From Hamadaea sp013361475 (GTDB lineage: Bacteria > Actinomycetota > Actinomycetes > Mycobacteriales > Micromonosporaceae): 64,000 nucleotides of DNA. The stretch covers positions 62,001-126,000 of the forward strand of contig NZ_JBFAHM010000002.1 of assembly GCF_040654195.1 (NCBI RefSeq), written 5' to 3'. Below are positions 1-9,600 of this stretch, piece by piece; positions within the stretch are counted from its first letter, which is position 1, and each line of letters opens with the position of its first letter. The notes under the pieces were generated by a model, which was given only the letters and a program-made list of their open reading frames with translations, was not told the origin of the DNA and made no database searches. The position numbers and the translations under genes are program-made.

Positions 1-3000
1 GGTCGTCCCGGCGAACCTCGCTGATCTCCAGGCGAGCCTCCGAATCGATCACCTGCATCGGCTGGTCGCCGACCACCACGTACCGGGTGCGCAGAATCTC
101 GTGGTTGTCGGTCACCTTCCGCACGGCGGTGGTCACCGAGGCCAGCGTCGCGTCGGCGTCGAGGGGGAAGATCGCCGGGACCATCTGCTCAGGGCTGCCC
201 GGGCGCAGCGCTTCGGCGATCCACATCCGCTCCTGCCCCGCCGACAACGGCAGCGGCCCTCCCCGCGGCACGCGTACCACTGTGTGATCGGTGCCCGGCT
301 GGTGCGCGGCCGGTACGCGAAGCAGCGCAGCCTGGGCCTCCACTGTGGTGGCGGTGTAGAGCCGGGACAACGCGATGTCCGTGCCGAACCGCTGCCGGAG
401 CCGGTTGCCGAGCAGACCGATCTGCAACGACTGCCCGCCCAGCGCGAAGAAGTCGTCGTGCACTCCGACGCTGTCGCAGCCCAGCAGCGCGATCCACTCG
501 TCGGCCACGCCTCGTTCGGTCTCGTCCCTCGGGTCGATCCGCTCTTCGGGTGCGGTGGTGGGCAGCTCCCGCCGCAGCAGGGCCACGCGGTCGATCTTGC
601 CGCTGCTGGTCTGCGGCATTTCGTCGAGCCGGACGAACACCGACGGGATCATGGCGTCCGGCAGCGTCTGCCGTAGCCGGGCTCGAAGGTCACCGGTTTC
701 CGGTTCGCCCTCCCCCACGAGATACGCCACCAGCTGCCGGCCGCCGTCGGGGAGCGTACGCACGACCACGGCAGCGGCGGTGACGGTCGGCGGGTCGATG
801 AGCGCACGCTCGATCTCCGCCGGTTCGATTCTGACCCCGTTGACCTTCACCTGATCGTCGCGGCGGCCGAGGAACTCGAGCACCCCGCCGGGGCGGCGAC
901 GGACCAGGTCACCGGTGCGATACAGCCGTGCGCCGGGTGGGCCGAACGGGTCGGGCACGAAGCGTTCCGCCGTCAGCTCCGGCCGGGCGTGGTATCCACG
1001 GGCGACACCGATGCCACCGGCGTACAGTTCGCCGACCGCGCCGGGCGGAACCGGATTGCCGTCACGGTCGAGGACGACGGCCCGCATGCCGTCGAGGGGG
1101 CGGCCGATGGGTACCGGGCCGTCCTTCTGGTCCGGCGGCCATTCGTACTCGGTGACGTCGATGGAGCATTCGGTCGGGCCGTAGGTGTTGTAGATCGTGA
1201 CGTCGACGAGATCACGCACGCGCGCACACAGTTCGCCGGTCAACGGCTCTCCGGCGCTGAACAGCAGTCGCAGCGCCGAGCATTCGTCCCACCCGGGTGC
1301 GGCCACGAGTTGCCGCAGGACCGACGGAACCACCTGCAGGACCGTCACCGCCTCGTCGGCGACCGCCCGCACCATCGCCTCCGGATCGCGTTCCACGCCG
1401 GGCGGTGCGACGACCACGGTTCCGCCGCTGACCAGGGGCGAGAAGATCTCCCATCCGGCGGCGTCGAAGGTCAGCGCGGTCTTCTGCAGGACGCGGTCGG
1501 CCGGGCCGAGGCCGAGGCTGCGGATCGGCCACAGTACGCGGTTGGCGATCCCGCCGTAGGTGATCACCACGCCCTTCGGGCGCCCGGTGGAGCCCGAGGT
1601 GTACATCATGTACGCCGCGAGATCCGGGCGCAGCAGGGGAATCGGCGCACGCGTACCGTCGTCGGCGACGGTGTCGACGCAGAACGCGTTGATCCCCAGC
1701 GCGGCGAGCCGGGCCGCATTCTCCGTTGTCGTCATCACGGTGCGGATTCCGGCTTCGTCGACGATCAGCCGGGTACGTGCCCCCGGATGCTGGGGATCGA
1801 GGGTGACGTAACACCCGCCGAGCCGGCCCACCGCGAGGAGGGCGCAGACCGCCGCCGCACCTCGATCGAGGTAGACGCCCACACGGGTTTCCGGGCCGAC
1901 GCCCTCCGCCGCCAGATGTGCCGCCAGCACCTCGACGGCCCGCTCCAGCTCGGCGTACGTCATGGATTCGCCCTTGTCGACCAGGGCGGTGGCATCGGGC
2001 GTGCGGGCTGCCTGCTCACGGAACAACGACGGGAGCAGCGGCACGTCGTGGGGCGCTGAGACGGCGGTGACCTCCTCGCCCATGGGCGCCCGTTTGACGT
2101 CGGCCGCCGGATCCGCGACCAGGGTGCCGACGAGGGCGATGAATTGATCCAGCAGCGTGTCGGCCGTCTCCTCGCTGAACAGGGCGGTCGAGTACTCCAA
2201 CTCGATGTCCAGTCCGCCACCGGCGACGGGCACGACGTGCAGGGTCATGTCGAGTTGGGAGCCCTGCGGGGTGATCGGCAGCGGCATGGAGGTCAGGAGC
2301 TGCCGGTTCTCCTCCATGGGCATGTTGAACCCGACCTGGGCCAGCGGCGCGCGGTTACGCGGATAGCCGGGGCGGACCTCGCGGATCAGCAGGTCGAACG
2401 GCACGTTCTGGTGGACGAGCGCTTCCGACACCCGGTCCCGCACCTGCTTGAGCAGATCGCGGAAACTCAGCGAGCCGGTCAGGTCGGCCCGGACCGGCAC
2501 CATGTTCGCCAGCATCCCGACCATGCGCTGCAGCTCCGGCCGGTTACGCCCGGAGACGGTCGAGCCGATCAGGATGTCGTCCTCGCCGGTGTAACGGCGC
2601 AGCAGGACGGCGTACGCCGCCAGCATCGTCATGTAGGTGGTGACGCCCTCGCTTCGGCTGAGCGCGCGTACCTGTTCGATGACCTCGGCGCTCATCTCGC
2701 GCTGGACTGTCGCGCCCGCCAGGCTGCGCTCCGCGGACCGCGGGTGGTCGGCCGGCATGTCGAGCGGAGCGGGCAGATCGGCCAGCCGGCCACGCCAGTA
2801 GTCGAGATCGCGGGCGAATGCGCCGCTCGTGACGCGATCTCGTTGCCAGGCGGCGAAGTCGACGAACCGCAGCGGCATCGGGGTCTTGGGCAGTGCCCCG
2901 GCGAGCTCGCTGCAGACCAGGACCAGTGAGGAGGCGTCCATGACAATGTGGTGCGCGCAGAGCATGAACATCCGGCGGCCGGACGGAGTGACCAGGACCG

Positions 3001-3451
3001 CGGACCGCCAGAGCGGGGCGGCGTCGAGCTGGTACGGCCTGGCCGCGAACCGCAACGCCGCAGTACGCACGGCGTCGAGGTCGTCGCCGTCCACGGCGAT
3101 CTCTTCGAGCACGACGGACACCGACGGCAGGACGGTCATGAGCGGACCGTCAGCGCCGGTCAGCACCGCCATCCTCATACTGTCGTGCCGTGCCGCGATG
3201 TCGTTCAGGTCCTGTTGAATCCCTGCGGTGGACAGCTCGTCGGGTATCCACTCGGCGGCGATCAGGTTGAACAGCGGGACGTCTCCGGCGAGTTGCGCGA
3301 TAAGCCACACCGCCTCCTGCGCGAACGACAGCCGCACGGGGAAATCGCCGGTCCATGGTGGAATGACGTCGACCGGGGCCGGAGCCGCTCCGCCGCCTCT
3401 CTTGAGAAGCTGGGCCAGCAGTTGCTGCTTGAGAGGCGACAGCTCAGTCAT
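1..3451 (-). CDS. Nonribosomal peptide synthetase, C-A-PCP-C..., C-terminus beyond window
   Basis: NRPS elongation enzyme with 1150 residues visible. The condensation domain spans about residues 30-430, with HHIVMDA at 167-173, so the usual final Gly of HHxxxDG is Ala. The adenylation domain spans about 450-960 (YTSGSTGRPKGV, FDAAGWEIF, YNTYGPTE). A carrier domain with FFALGGQSL follows, and then a second condensation domain begins (PLSAGQERMW) and is cut by the window edge. Pocket residues aligned by eye read D-A-W-Q-F-A-T-I-D. This is near glutamine-type codes I recall, so Gln or a relative is a weak prediction. The ATG at 3451 overlaps the stop of the upstream SbnB-like gene by 8 nt. It is the last visible gene of the leftward operon that begins at 17656. 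Confidence 0.95.
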   Translation of the reverse strand, partial: MTELSPLKQQLLAQLLKRGGGAAPAPVDVIPPWTGDFPVRLSFAQEAVWLIAQLAGDVPLFNLIAAEWIPDELSTAGIQQDLNDIAARHDSMRMAVLTGADGPLMTVLPSVSVVLEEIAVDGDDLDAVRTAALRFAARPYQLDAAPLWRSAVLVTPSGRRMFMLCAHHIVMDASSLVLVCSELAGALPKTPMPLRFVDFAAWQRDRVTSGAFARDLDYWRGRLADLPAPLDMPADHPRSAERSLAGATVQREMSAEVIEQVRALSRSEGVTTYMTMLAAYAVLLRRYTGEDDILIGSTVSGRNRPELQRMVGMLANMVPVRADLTGSLSFRDLLKQVRDRVSEALVHQNVPFDLLIREVRPGYPRNRAPLAQVGFNMPMEENRQLLTSMPLPITPQGSQLDMTLHVVPVAGGGLDIELEYSTALFSEETADTLLDQFIALVGTLVADPAADVKRAPMGEEVTAVSAPHDVPLLPSLFREQAARTPDATALVDKGESMTYAELERAVEVLAAHLAAEGVGPETRVGVYLDRGAAAVCALLAVGRLGGCYVTLDPQHPGARTRLIVDEAGIRTVMTTTENAARLAALGINAFCVDTVADDGTRAPIPLLRPDLAAYMMYTSGSTGRPKGVVITYGGIANRVLWPIRSLGLGPADRVLQKTALTFDAAGWEIFSPLVSGGTVVVAPPGVERDPEAMVRAVADEAVTVLQVVPSVLRQLVAAPGWDECSALRLLFSAGEPLTGELCARVRDLVDVTIYNTYGPTECSIDVTEYEWPPDQKDGPVPIGRPLDGMRAVVLDRDGNPVPPGAVGELYAGGIGVARGYHARPELTAERFVPDPFGPPGARLYRTGDLVRRRPGGVLEFLGRRDDQVKVNGVRIEPAEIERALIDPPTVTAAAVVVRTLPDGGRQLVAYLVGEGEPETGDLRARLRQTLPDAMIPSVFVRLDEMPQTSSGKIDRVALLRRELPTTAPEERIDPRDETERGVADEWIALLGCDSVGVHDDFFALGGQSLQIGLLGNRLRQRFGTDIALSRLYTATTVEAQAALLRVPAAHQPGTDHTVVRVPRGGPLPLSAGQERMWIAEALRPGSPEQMVPAIFPLDADATLASVTTAVRKVTDNHEILRTRYVVVGDQPMQVIDSEARLEISEVRRDD

Positions 3452-4454
3452 GATTCGTCTCCGCGGTGGGCAGGAAGTTGTCGACGGCTGTGCCCAGTCC
3501 TCGTGCCTTGGCCGTCGCCACCACCAGATCGGCGACGGCGAGGTCGAGAATGCCCAGCCCGAACGGTGACACGACGGTGATCCGGGACGGGTCACGGTCG
3601 GCGGCCGCACCGCGCGCCGCCAGCTCGCCGATCGTCGCTGCGACGAAGTCGCGGTTGCCGACCTGCTGCTCCGCCAGGTGCACCGAGGTATTGGCGCGGA
3701 ACACATGGTCCAGGTCGTCTACGACGTTCACGGCCGTCACGATGGCCTCGGGAAGCACGTCCCGCAGGGAGACGTGCAGGATCAACGTCCCCGGGACGAG
3801 CCCGCTGAAGTCCAGGTGCGGTTGCAGGGCGTTCGTGGCGACGCTGACGAGCGTGTTCTTCGCCAGCGCAGTGGCCAGATCGTGCTCGACCCGCACCGTG
3901 AGATCGGGCAGGTCCGCCGCGCACCGCTCACGCAGCCGTTCGGCTCGGCCGGGTTGCGTGTCGTACGCGGTGACCTCGGTCAAGCCGGGAACCACGTGGT
4001 GCAGGAATCGCAGTATCGCGAAGTTGATCACCCCGCAGCCGATCACCGTCACGCCGTTGCCGTCGGTGGTGGCCGGGAGCAGCCGGGCTGCCAACGCCGC
4101 GCCGGCCGCCGTCCGCCAGGCCGAGATCGTCGAACCCTCGAGAAACGCCAGTGGCCGGCCGGTTTCCAGACTGTTGAGGATGACGGCCGCGGACGCCCGC
4201 TCGAGCCCGCGGTCGATGTTCGCCGGGAACGACGAGATCCACTTGATTCCGGCGATCGGCTGCTCGCCGCCCAAGTACGCCGGCAGCGCGATGATCCGGT
4301 TACGCGGCTCGTCGGGAAATCTGAGGAAGACGGAATGGGGCAACGACGATCCACCGGCCGCGTGGGCGATGTAGGCGTCCTCGACGGCCCGCAGAACCGC
4401 GACCTCCTGGCCTCGTAAGGCGTCCTGAACATCACGGTGAGTGAGAATCAACAT
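3444..4454 (-). CDS. SbnB-like N-(2-amino-2-carboxyethyl)-L-glutamate dehydrogenase
   Basis: Ornithine cyclodeaminase/mu-crystallin family, 336 aa. The N-terminal half carries the block LRFPDEP, PAYLGG, GIKWISSFP, RASAVILNS and LEGSTISAWRTAA, which fits the SbnB branch better than true ornithine cyclodeaminases. A Rossmann motif (VIGCGVINFAIL) follows at about residue 135. SbnB oxidatively cleaves N-(2-amino-2-carboxyethyl)-L-glutamate to L-2,3-diaminopropionate and 2-oxoglutarate. It normally acts after SbnA, a PLP enzyme, and no SbnA homologue is visible here; one may lie left of the window. The start ATG at 4454 was chosen because the family block begins there (MLILTHRD). It overlaps the upstream gene by 7 nt. 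Placement between NRPS genes argues for precursor supply. A plain ornithine cyclodeaminase is the alternative. Confidence 0.82.
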   Translation of the reverse strand: MLILTHRDVQDALRGQEVAVLRAVEDAYIAHAAGGSSLPHSVFLRFPDEPRNRIIALPAYLGGEQPIAGIKWISSFPANIDRGLERASAAVILNSLETGRPLAFLEGSTISAWRTAAGAALAARLLPATTDGNGVTVIGCGVINFAILRFLHHVVPGLTEVTAYDTQPGRAERLRERCAADLPDLTVRVEHDLATALAKNTLVSVATNALQPHLDFSGLVPGTLILHVSLRDVLPEAIVTAVNVVDDLDHVFRANTSVHLAEQQVGNRDFVAATIGELAARGAAADRDPSRITVVSPFGLGILDLAVADLVVATAKARGLGTAVDNFLPTAETNHD

Positions 4455-6610
4455 GGCGATCGCCCTACTGTCGTGGCGAGAGCGGGCAGAGTACGCGCGG
4501 CGCTGTCGACCGCGACGAGCCGGAACTCCGTGGTGTACCGCCGCCCGTCGGCGTCTTGGAGCCAGAGCTGGTCGGGCCCGGGCAGCATCTCCTGAAGCCG
4601 GACCGGCCCGGTGGTCTCCCGACGCCAGGACCTGGCCAGGTTCGTCAGCAGCACCGGGGATGACAGGTCTACATAGAACGGTTTGGGCTCGGACGGCATC
4701 TGCGCGAAGAGGTGCCGTGGCAGGCCCTGTTCGGCCAGCCACGCGCTGAGGACCTCCGGCCGGTAGCCCGACTTGGTCAGCACGCCGGCGGGCAGGTCGT
4801 CCGGATCGAAGGCCCAGGTCGCCCGGCGGATCACCAGATCATCGACGAGCACGCGCGGCCCCGGGACCGGCAGCCGGAACAGGTTGACCGCCAACGCCGA
4901 CAGGAACTCCCCGAAGAACTCGCGTACGGGATGCGACCAACTGGTCCGATCCGGCCCGGCCACCAGCTCACCTTGCTCCGGCCACACCGTCAACGCGGCC
5001 GCCGGCCACGCTGTCGACCCGTCGGGCGTACCCATGTCGTCGCTGTGCGACCAGTAGAGGTAGCGGCCGGGCACATGCATCGCGGGCGGCGGATAGCGGC
5101 GCGAGTCGATCTCCGGTCCGTACGGGTAGCAGGGAACGATCCGGCCGCCCGCCATGTCGAGCGCCATCAGATCGTCCAACCGGCCGGCGTCGTCGGCGAG
5201 GGTGTGGAAGAACCTGGACTCGAGCGTGTTCATCGCCACGTGCAGTTCGCCGAGGACCCAGAACGAGTCGTCGCCGTCGTGCGCGTACAACAGATCGGGA
5301 CTGTGCTGCCGGGCGGCCGCCCACCCGGGCGCGCGGGCCGGGAAGAGGGCCGCGACCAGCGGCTCCAGCTCGCTGCAGCGCAACCGGACCGGCTCAGCGC
5401 CCGGGTCGGCGCCGACGTCGGCGAGGATCTCGGCCCACCGGAGGGTGAAGTCCTGCGCGATCTCGTGCACGACAGTCTTCGGCGCGCCCGACAGAACCTC
5501 CGCGGCGGCCAGGAAGAGATCGGCGAGCGTCACCTCGCCGCGTCGCCTGCGCAGATCGGCGTACACCTGCTGCAGCTCCTCCTCGACGGCCTCGCCGAGC
5601 TGAGCGGTGAGCCAGCGGGCCGACTGCAGCAACAGCGCCAGCGGCGGGGCCAGCTGCTCCACCATCCCGGCCGGGATTCCGACATCGAGGTCGCGACGGC
5701 AGTCGAGATACGCGAGGGTGCGGCCGGCACTGGCGTCAGCCTTGGTCCGCGTCGCCGGCTCCCCGGTCGCCGTGGCGAAGTGCCGCTCCAGCTCGGTGAA
5801 CGCCTCGGCAAGCTCGGCCGGGCGCAGGGCCGCCTTCTCCGCCTCGGCCAGGGCGCTGAGCAGCTTGTCGAGTCCGGACAGCAGGTCGTCGCGGTCGGGC
5901 GTCGCGAGCGCAGCGATCTGCGTCCGCAGGGCCTCCTCAGGGTGAGCGCTGGGCCGCACCTCGAACCCGGACTTCACCAGTCCGGCGTCCATGAGTGAGG
6001 CGAGCTGAACCAGGTCGGCGGAGGAGAAGTCGGCCGCGGTCGCCCCAGCACGGACGCGCTCGACCACGGCCAGCTGGTCGCGGCTCAACGGCAGCGGCGG
6101 CCGATACGGGCGTACCGCCTGGTCGCCGACGACGCCTACGGCCGGGTTCACCCGAAGCGGCAGATGCGGTTCGACTCGGGGGTCGCGGGCAAGCGCCGAG
6201 GCGAGCGCTCGCACGGCCCACAGCTCCAACGACACCTCCGACCTCCGGATCTCCCCGGAGCCGTCGACCCGCAGCTCACTTCCCGGATCGGCGTCCAGCT
6301 GCGCCCACCCGACCGGGCCGAAGAAGCCGATGCTGTCGTTCTTCGCGCAGTACCGCTGGGCGTACTTGGCAAGAACGCCGATCCGGTAGGAGGTGAGCCC
6401 CGGCTGCGGCCGGCCTGCCCAAGTCGCCACCAACCCGGGGTTCTGCCAGGTGAGGGCGGCCAGGAAAGCCGGCTCGGCGAGCAGCTGCCGTAAAGCGGAC
6501 GCGGCGTCGCCGGTCAGCCCCGCCAACCACGAGAACGGCAGGCCGGCACCGCGTACCGGGGCGACCGGCCACAGCCCCCAGTCGTCGTCGAGCCGGACGA
6601 GATGACTCAT
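4448..6610 (-). CDS. LanB-like (lantibiotic dehydratase N-domain) protein
   Basis: This 720-aa protein resembles the glutamylation domain of class I lantibiotic dehydratases. The recognisable block is residues 75-100, ending KNDSIGFFGPVGW. The later part includes LGELHVAMN and a C-terminal WRRETTGPVRLQEML stretch. LanB enzymes transfer glutamate from Glu-tRNA to Ser/Thr of a ribosomal peptide, and related PEARL enzymes add amino acids from aminoacyl-tRNA to a scaffold peptide. Full LanBs are about 1000 aa with a C-terminal elimination domain. This protein is shorter and I see no such domain. No precursor peptide, LanC or other RiPP gene is nearby. It overlaps the upstream PKS by ATGA (start 6610), so it is co-translated with the assembly line. 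The role is unknown. A tRNA-dependent tailoring step is inference. Confidence 0.75.
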   Translation of the reverse strand: MSHLVRLDDDWGLWPVAPVRGAGLPFSWLAGLTGDAASALRQLLAEPAFLAALTWQNPGLVATWAGRPQPGLTSYRIGVLAKYAQRYCAKNDSIGFFGPVGWAQLDADPGSELRVDGSGEIRRSEVSLELWAVRALASALARDPRVEPHLPLRVNPAVGVVGDQAVRPYRPPLPLSRDQLAVVERVRAGATAADFSSADLVQLASLMDAGLVKSGFEVRPSAHPEEALRTQIAALATPDRDDLLSGLDKLLSALAEAEKAALRPAELAEAFTELERHFATATGEPATRTKADASAGRTLAYLDCRRDLDVGIPAGMVEQLAPPLALLLQSARWLTAQLGEAVEEELQQVYADLRRRRGEVTLADLFLAAAEVLSGAPKTVVHEIAQDFTLRWAEILADVGADPGAEPVRLRCSELEPLVAALFPARAPGWAAARQHSPDLLYAHDGDDSFWVLGELHVAMNTLESRFFHTLADDAGRLDDLMALDMAGGRIVPCYPYGPEIDSRRYPPPAMHVPGRYLYWSHSDDMGTPDGSTAWPAAALTVWPEQGELVAGPDRTSWSHPVREFFGEFLSALAVNLFRLPVPGPRVLVDDLVIRRATWAFDPDDLPAGVLTKSGYRPEVLSAWLAEQGLPRHLFAQMPSEPKPFYVDLSSPVLLTNLARSWRRETTGPVRLQEMLPGPDQLWLQDADGRRYTTEFRLVAVDSAARTLPALATTVGRSPC

Positions 6611-9600
6611 CGGGCGCCCTGTTCCCACAGCAGGCCGGCGAGCGCGGCGATAGTGGGGTAATCGAAGATCGCCCCGATGGACAGCTCGACGCGGAACTCG
6701 TCCCGGACCGCGCCGACCAGGGCGATCGCGGTCAGCGAGTTTCCGCCGACCTCGAAGAAGTTCGCGTCGACGGGGATGTCCGGATCGCCGATCGCGTCGA
6801 CCCACAGCGCCTTGACTCTCGCTTGAACCCCGTCGCGTACGCCCGTGGAGCCGGCGACGGCCGCGCTCGCGGCCGGCGCGGCCGTCGGCGCAGCGACCTC
6901 GGCGACCGGTGCGGGCTGCGCGACAACCTGCGCGACGGGCTGTGGCGCGACCGACCGCCTCGCCGCACGTGGCGCGGGGGCCGATGGGCTGAGCGGCCGA
7001 GCCCCTGGTTCGACGAGCACCTGGCCGGGATGGTCCCCGCCGAGGATGCTGAGCGTGAGCGCCACGCCCTCGCGGGGGTCGATGCCGGCGTCGCCACCCG
7101 GGCTCCGCGGCGCGGCGTCGTCCCCGGTCACCTGCTCCGCGTCGACCACCCTGCGCAGGGTGAGGCCGACGGCCCGCACGAGCAGGCGCCCTTCCGGGTC
7201 CACGAGGTCCACGTTCGCCCTGATCACGCCGGCGCCATCGGGCAGCCGGCGGGACTGGGCGAACAGCCGCATCGGAAGGCGCTGCAGGAAGACCACGGAC
7301 TCGGCGTAGAACGGAAGATGGAGCCCGTCGGACGGACGACGGAACGCGGTCGTCGCCGTGTCCAGCAGGGAGGGATGTATCAGGTACTCGTCCATGTCGC
7401 CGGCGAACTGCTCCGGCAGTTCGAGGCAAAGCAGCATGTCGTCGATGTCCTGCTCGGAACGCGTCAAGGTGGCCGTCACGTTGTCCCAGCGGGGGCCAAG
7501 GCTGAACAGTCGCGGTTCATCCGCGTCGAACTCGGCCAGCGGTTGCCTATGGGTGGACTGCAACGCGGCGACATCCGGTGCGTCACCGACCTCGCCCACC
7601 GGCGCGATCTTGGCGGTGGTGTGTCTGATCGCGGTTGCGCCCGGCTCGTCCAGCGGCCGCGACCACACTTCGATCACGCCGTCCGGATGCAGCCTGATCT
7701 CCACCCGTAGCGTCTGTTCGGCGGCGAGCGGACGGTGATAGACCACATCGTTGACGCGAATGGGAAGGTCACGACCGGTGATGGCGCAGTAGCCGCGCAG
7801 AATCAGATCGAGCTGGCCCGTGCCGGGCAGGATCGCCTTTCCGGTCAGCCGATGCTCGTCCAAGATCGGGCTGATGGCCGGTCCGAGCTCGGTCGACCAC
7901 GTCTGCACGCCGTAGTCCGCGGCCATCCCCACCTCGGCCCACGACGGCCAGTTGATGGAGATCGCCGGCACCCCTTCACGACGCAGCACCATGGCGTACG
8001 CGTCCTGGAACGAGTTCGCCGCGGCGTAATCCGCGCTGCCGACCAGCCCGTCCGTCGCCGCCCGGCTCGAGAAACAGGCGAAGAAGTCCAGCTGCGGCCC
8101 CGTACGCAAGGCTTCGGCGAGCAGTACCGTCCCGCGTACCTTCGGCGCCAGCACCTTCGCCGACTCGGCCGGATCACGGAACCGCACGAGGCCGTCGCCG
8201 GGCACTCCAGCGAGGTGGAACACGCCGTTGACCGGCCCGAAACGCGCGACGGCAGCGTCGAGCGCACGCTGCAGCGCGCGCTTGTCCGCGACATCCGCGG
8301 CGACCACTCGCACCTGAGCCCCGAGTCTGGTCAGCTCCGCGAGCTGCGCCCGCAGCCGGACGGATCGTTCGTCGGTCGCGTCGTCGGCCAAGCCGGTGCG
8401 GCTGACCAGCAGCAGACGCGGCCGCAACCCGGTCCCCGCCAAGCCACGTGCCAACGCCAGGCCCAGCCCACCGGTTCCCCCGGTGATCAGGTAGTGCCCT
8501 TGACGTCGCAACACCGAGGCAGGCACGGGCGACGCCGAATCGACGTAGTGCGGCCGGACGCCGGCGATCCAGCGGCGTGATCCACGCAATGCCACGACCT
8601 CGTGCTCACGCCAGTGGGCCAGCTCACGCGCGAGTTCCTTCTCCTGCTCGGCGTGGACGTCGACCACCCGGCAGCCGAGCTGCGGCGCCTCCTTGGCCAG
8701 CGACTTGGCGAAGCCGACGAGCATCGCCGCCACCGGGTCCACCTTCTCGCCTCCGGTGACGTCGACCGCGCCGCGGGCGACCACGAGCAGTCCGGGTGCG
8801 GCGTCCGCCGCCATCGAACTGATCACCTGACTGACCGCGAAGAGACTGCCGAAACTGTCGTCGACGGACCGGCCCACGGCGCTGCCCGAGATCTCGCCGG
8901 GTGCCGACAGGGCATGCACGACCAACCGCGCGGGCGTGCCACGGCGGTTCAGCTCTTCGAGCACCCGCGTGTAGTCGGCTCGCTCCCCCGGGCGCACCCG
9001 GAACTCACCGAACGTCTCCCCGTACGCGTCGGCCGGCCGGGCGATCGACAGGGTCCCCCCGGCCTGCTGCAGGGCCAGCACAAGCGGAAGGCTTTCCGCT
9101 TCGCCGTCCGGAACCAGCAGCAGGCAGTGCCCGTCGAGAAGCGACTCACCCAGCGGCTCCGCCTCGGCCCACACGATCGTGGACAGCGGCGTGTCCTGCG
9201 GCGCCTCCACCGCAGTGGGAGCGGGCGCCACCGGTGCCGCCTCGGCGACCGCCGGAGTACGCAGCGCAAGCGGCTCCACCCAGTGCCGACGGCGCTGGTA
9301 CGGATATCCGGGCATCGGCACCCGGCGTACCTCGCCGAGGTCCTCGTCGTCGACACCCCAGTCGACGTCGTGGCCCTCCGCCCAGACCCGTGCGGTCGCC
9401 TCCAGCAACCCGTGCTCCGGTTCCAGGACCGGGATGAACGCCGAACCCGCCGCACCGGCTTGCTTGCCGAGATTGCTGAGCACCCGGTCGGGGCCGGTCT
9501 CGAGCATCAGCCGGGGACCGTCGTCGAGCAGCGCGCGCAAGGCCCGGTCGAACCGGACCGGCGCGGCGACCTGCTCCGCCCAGAAGGCGGGGTGGGTGGC

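Noticed and set aside
6611..7429. In-frame extension of the LanB-like gene upstream into the PKS C-terminus
   Set aside because: The extension is out of frame with real PKS/ACP sequence and Arg-rich. The ATGA overlap at 6610 gives a better start.
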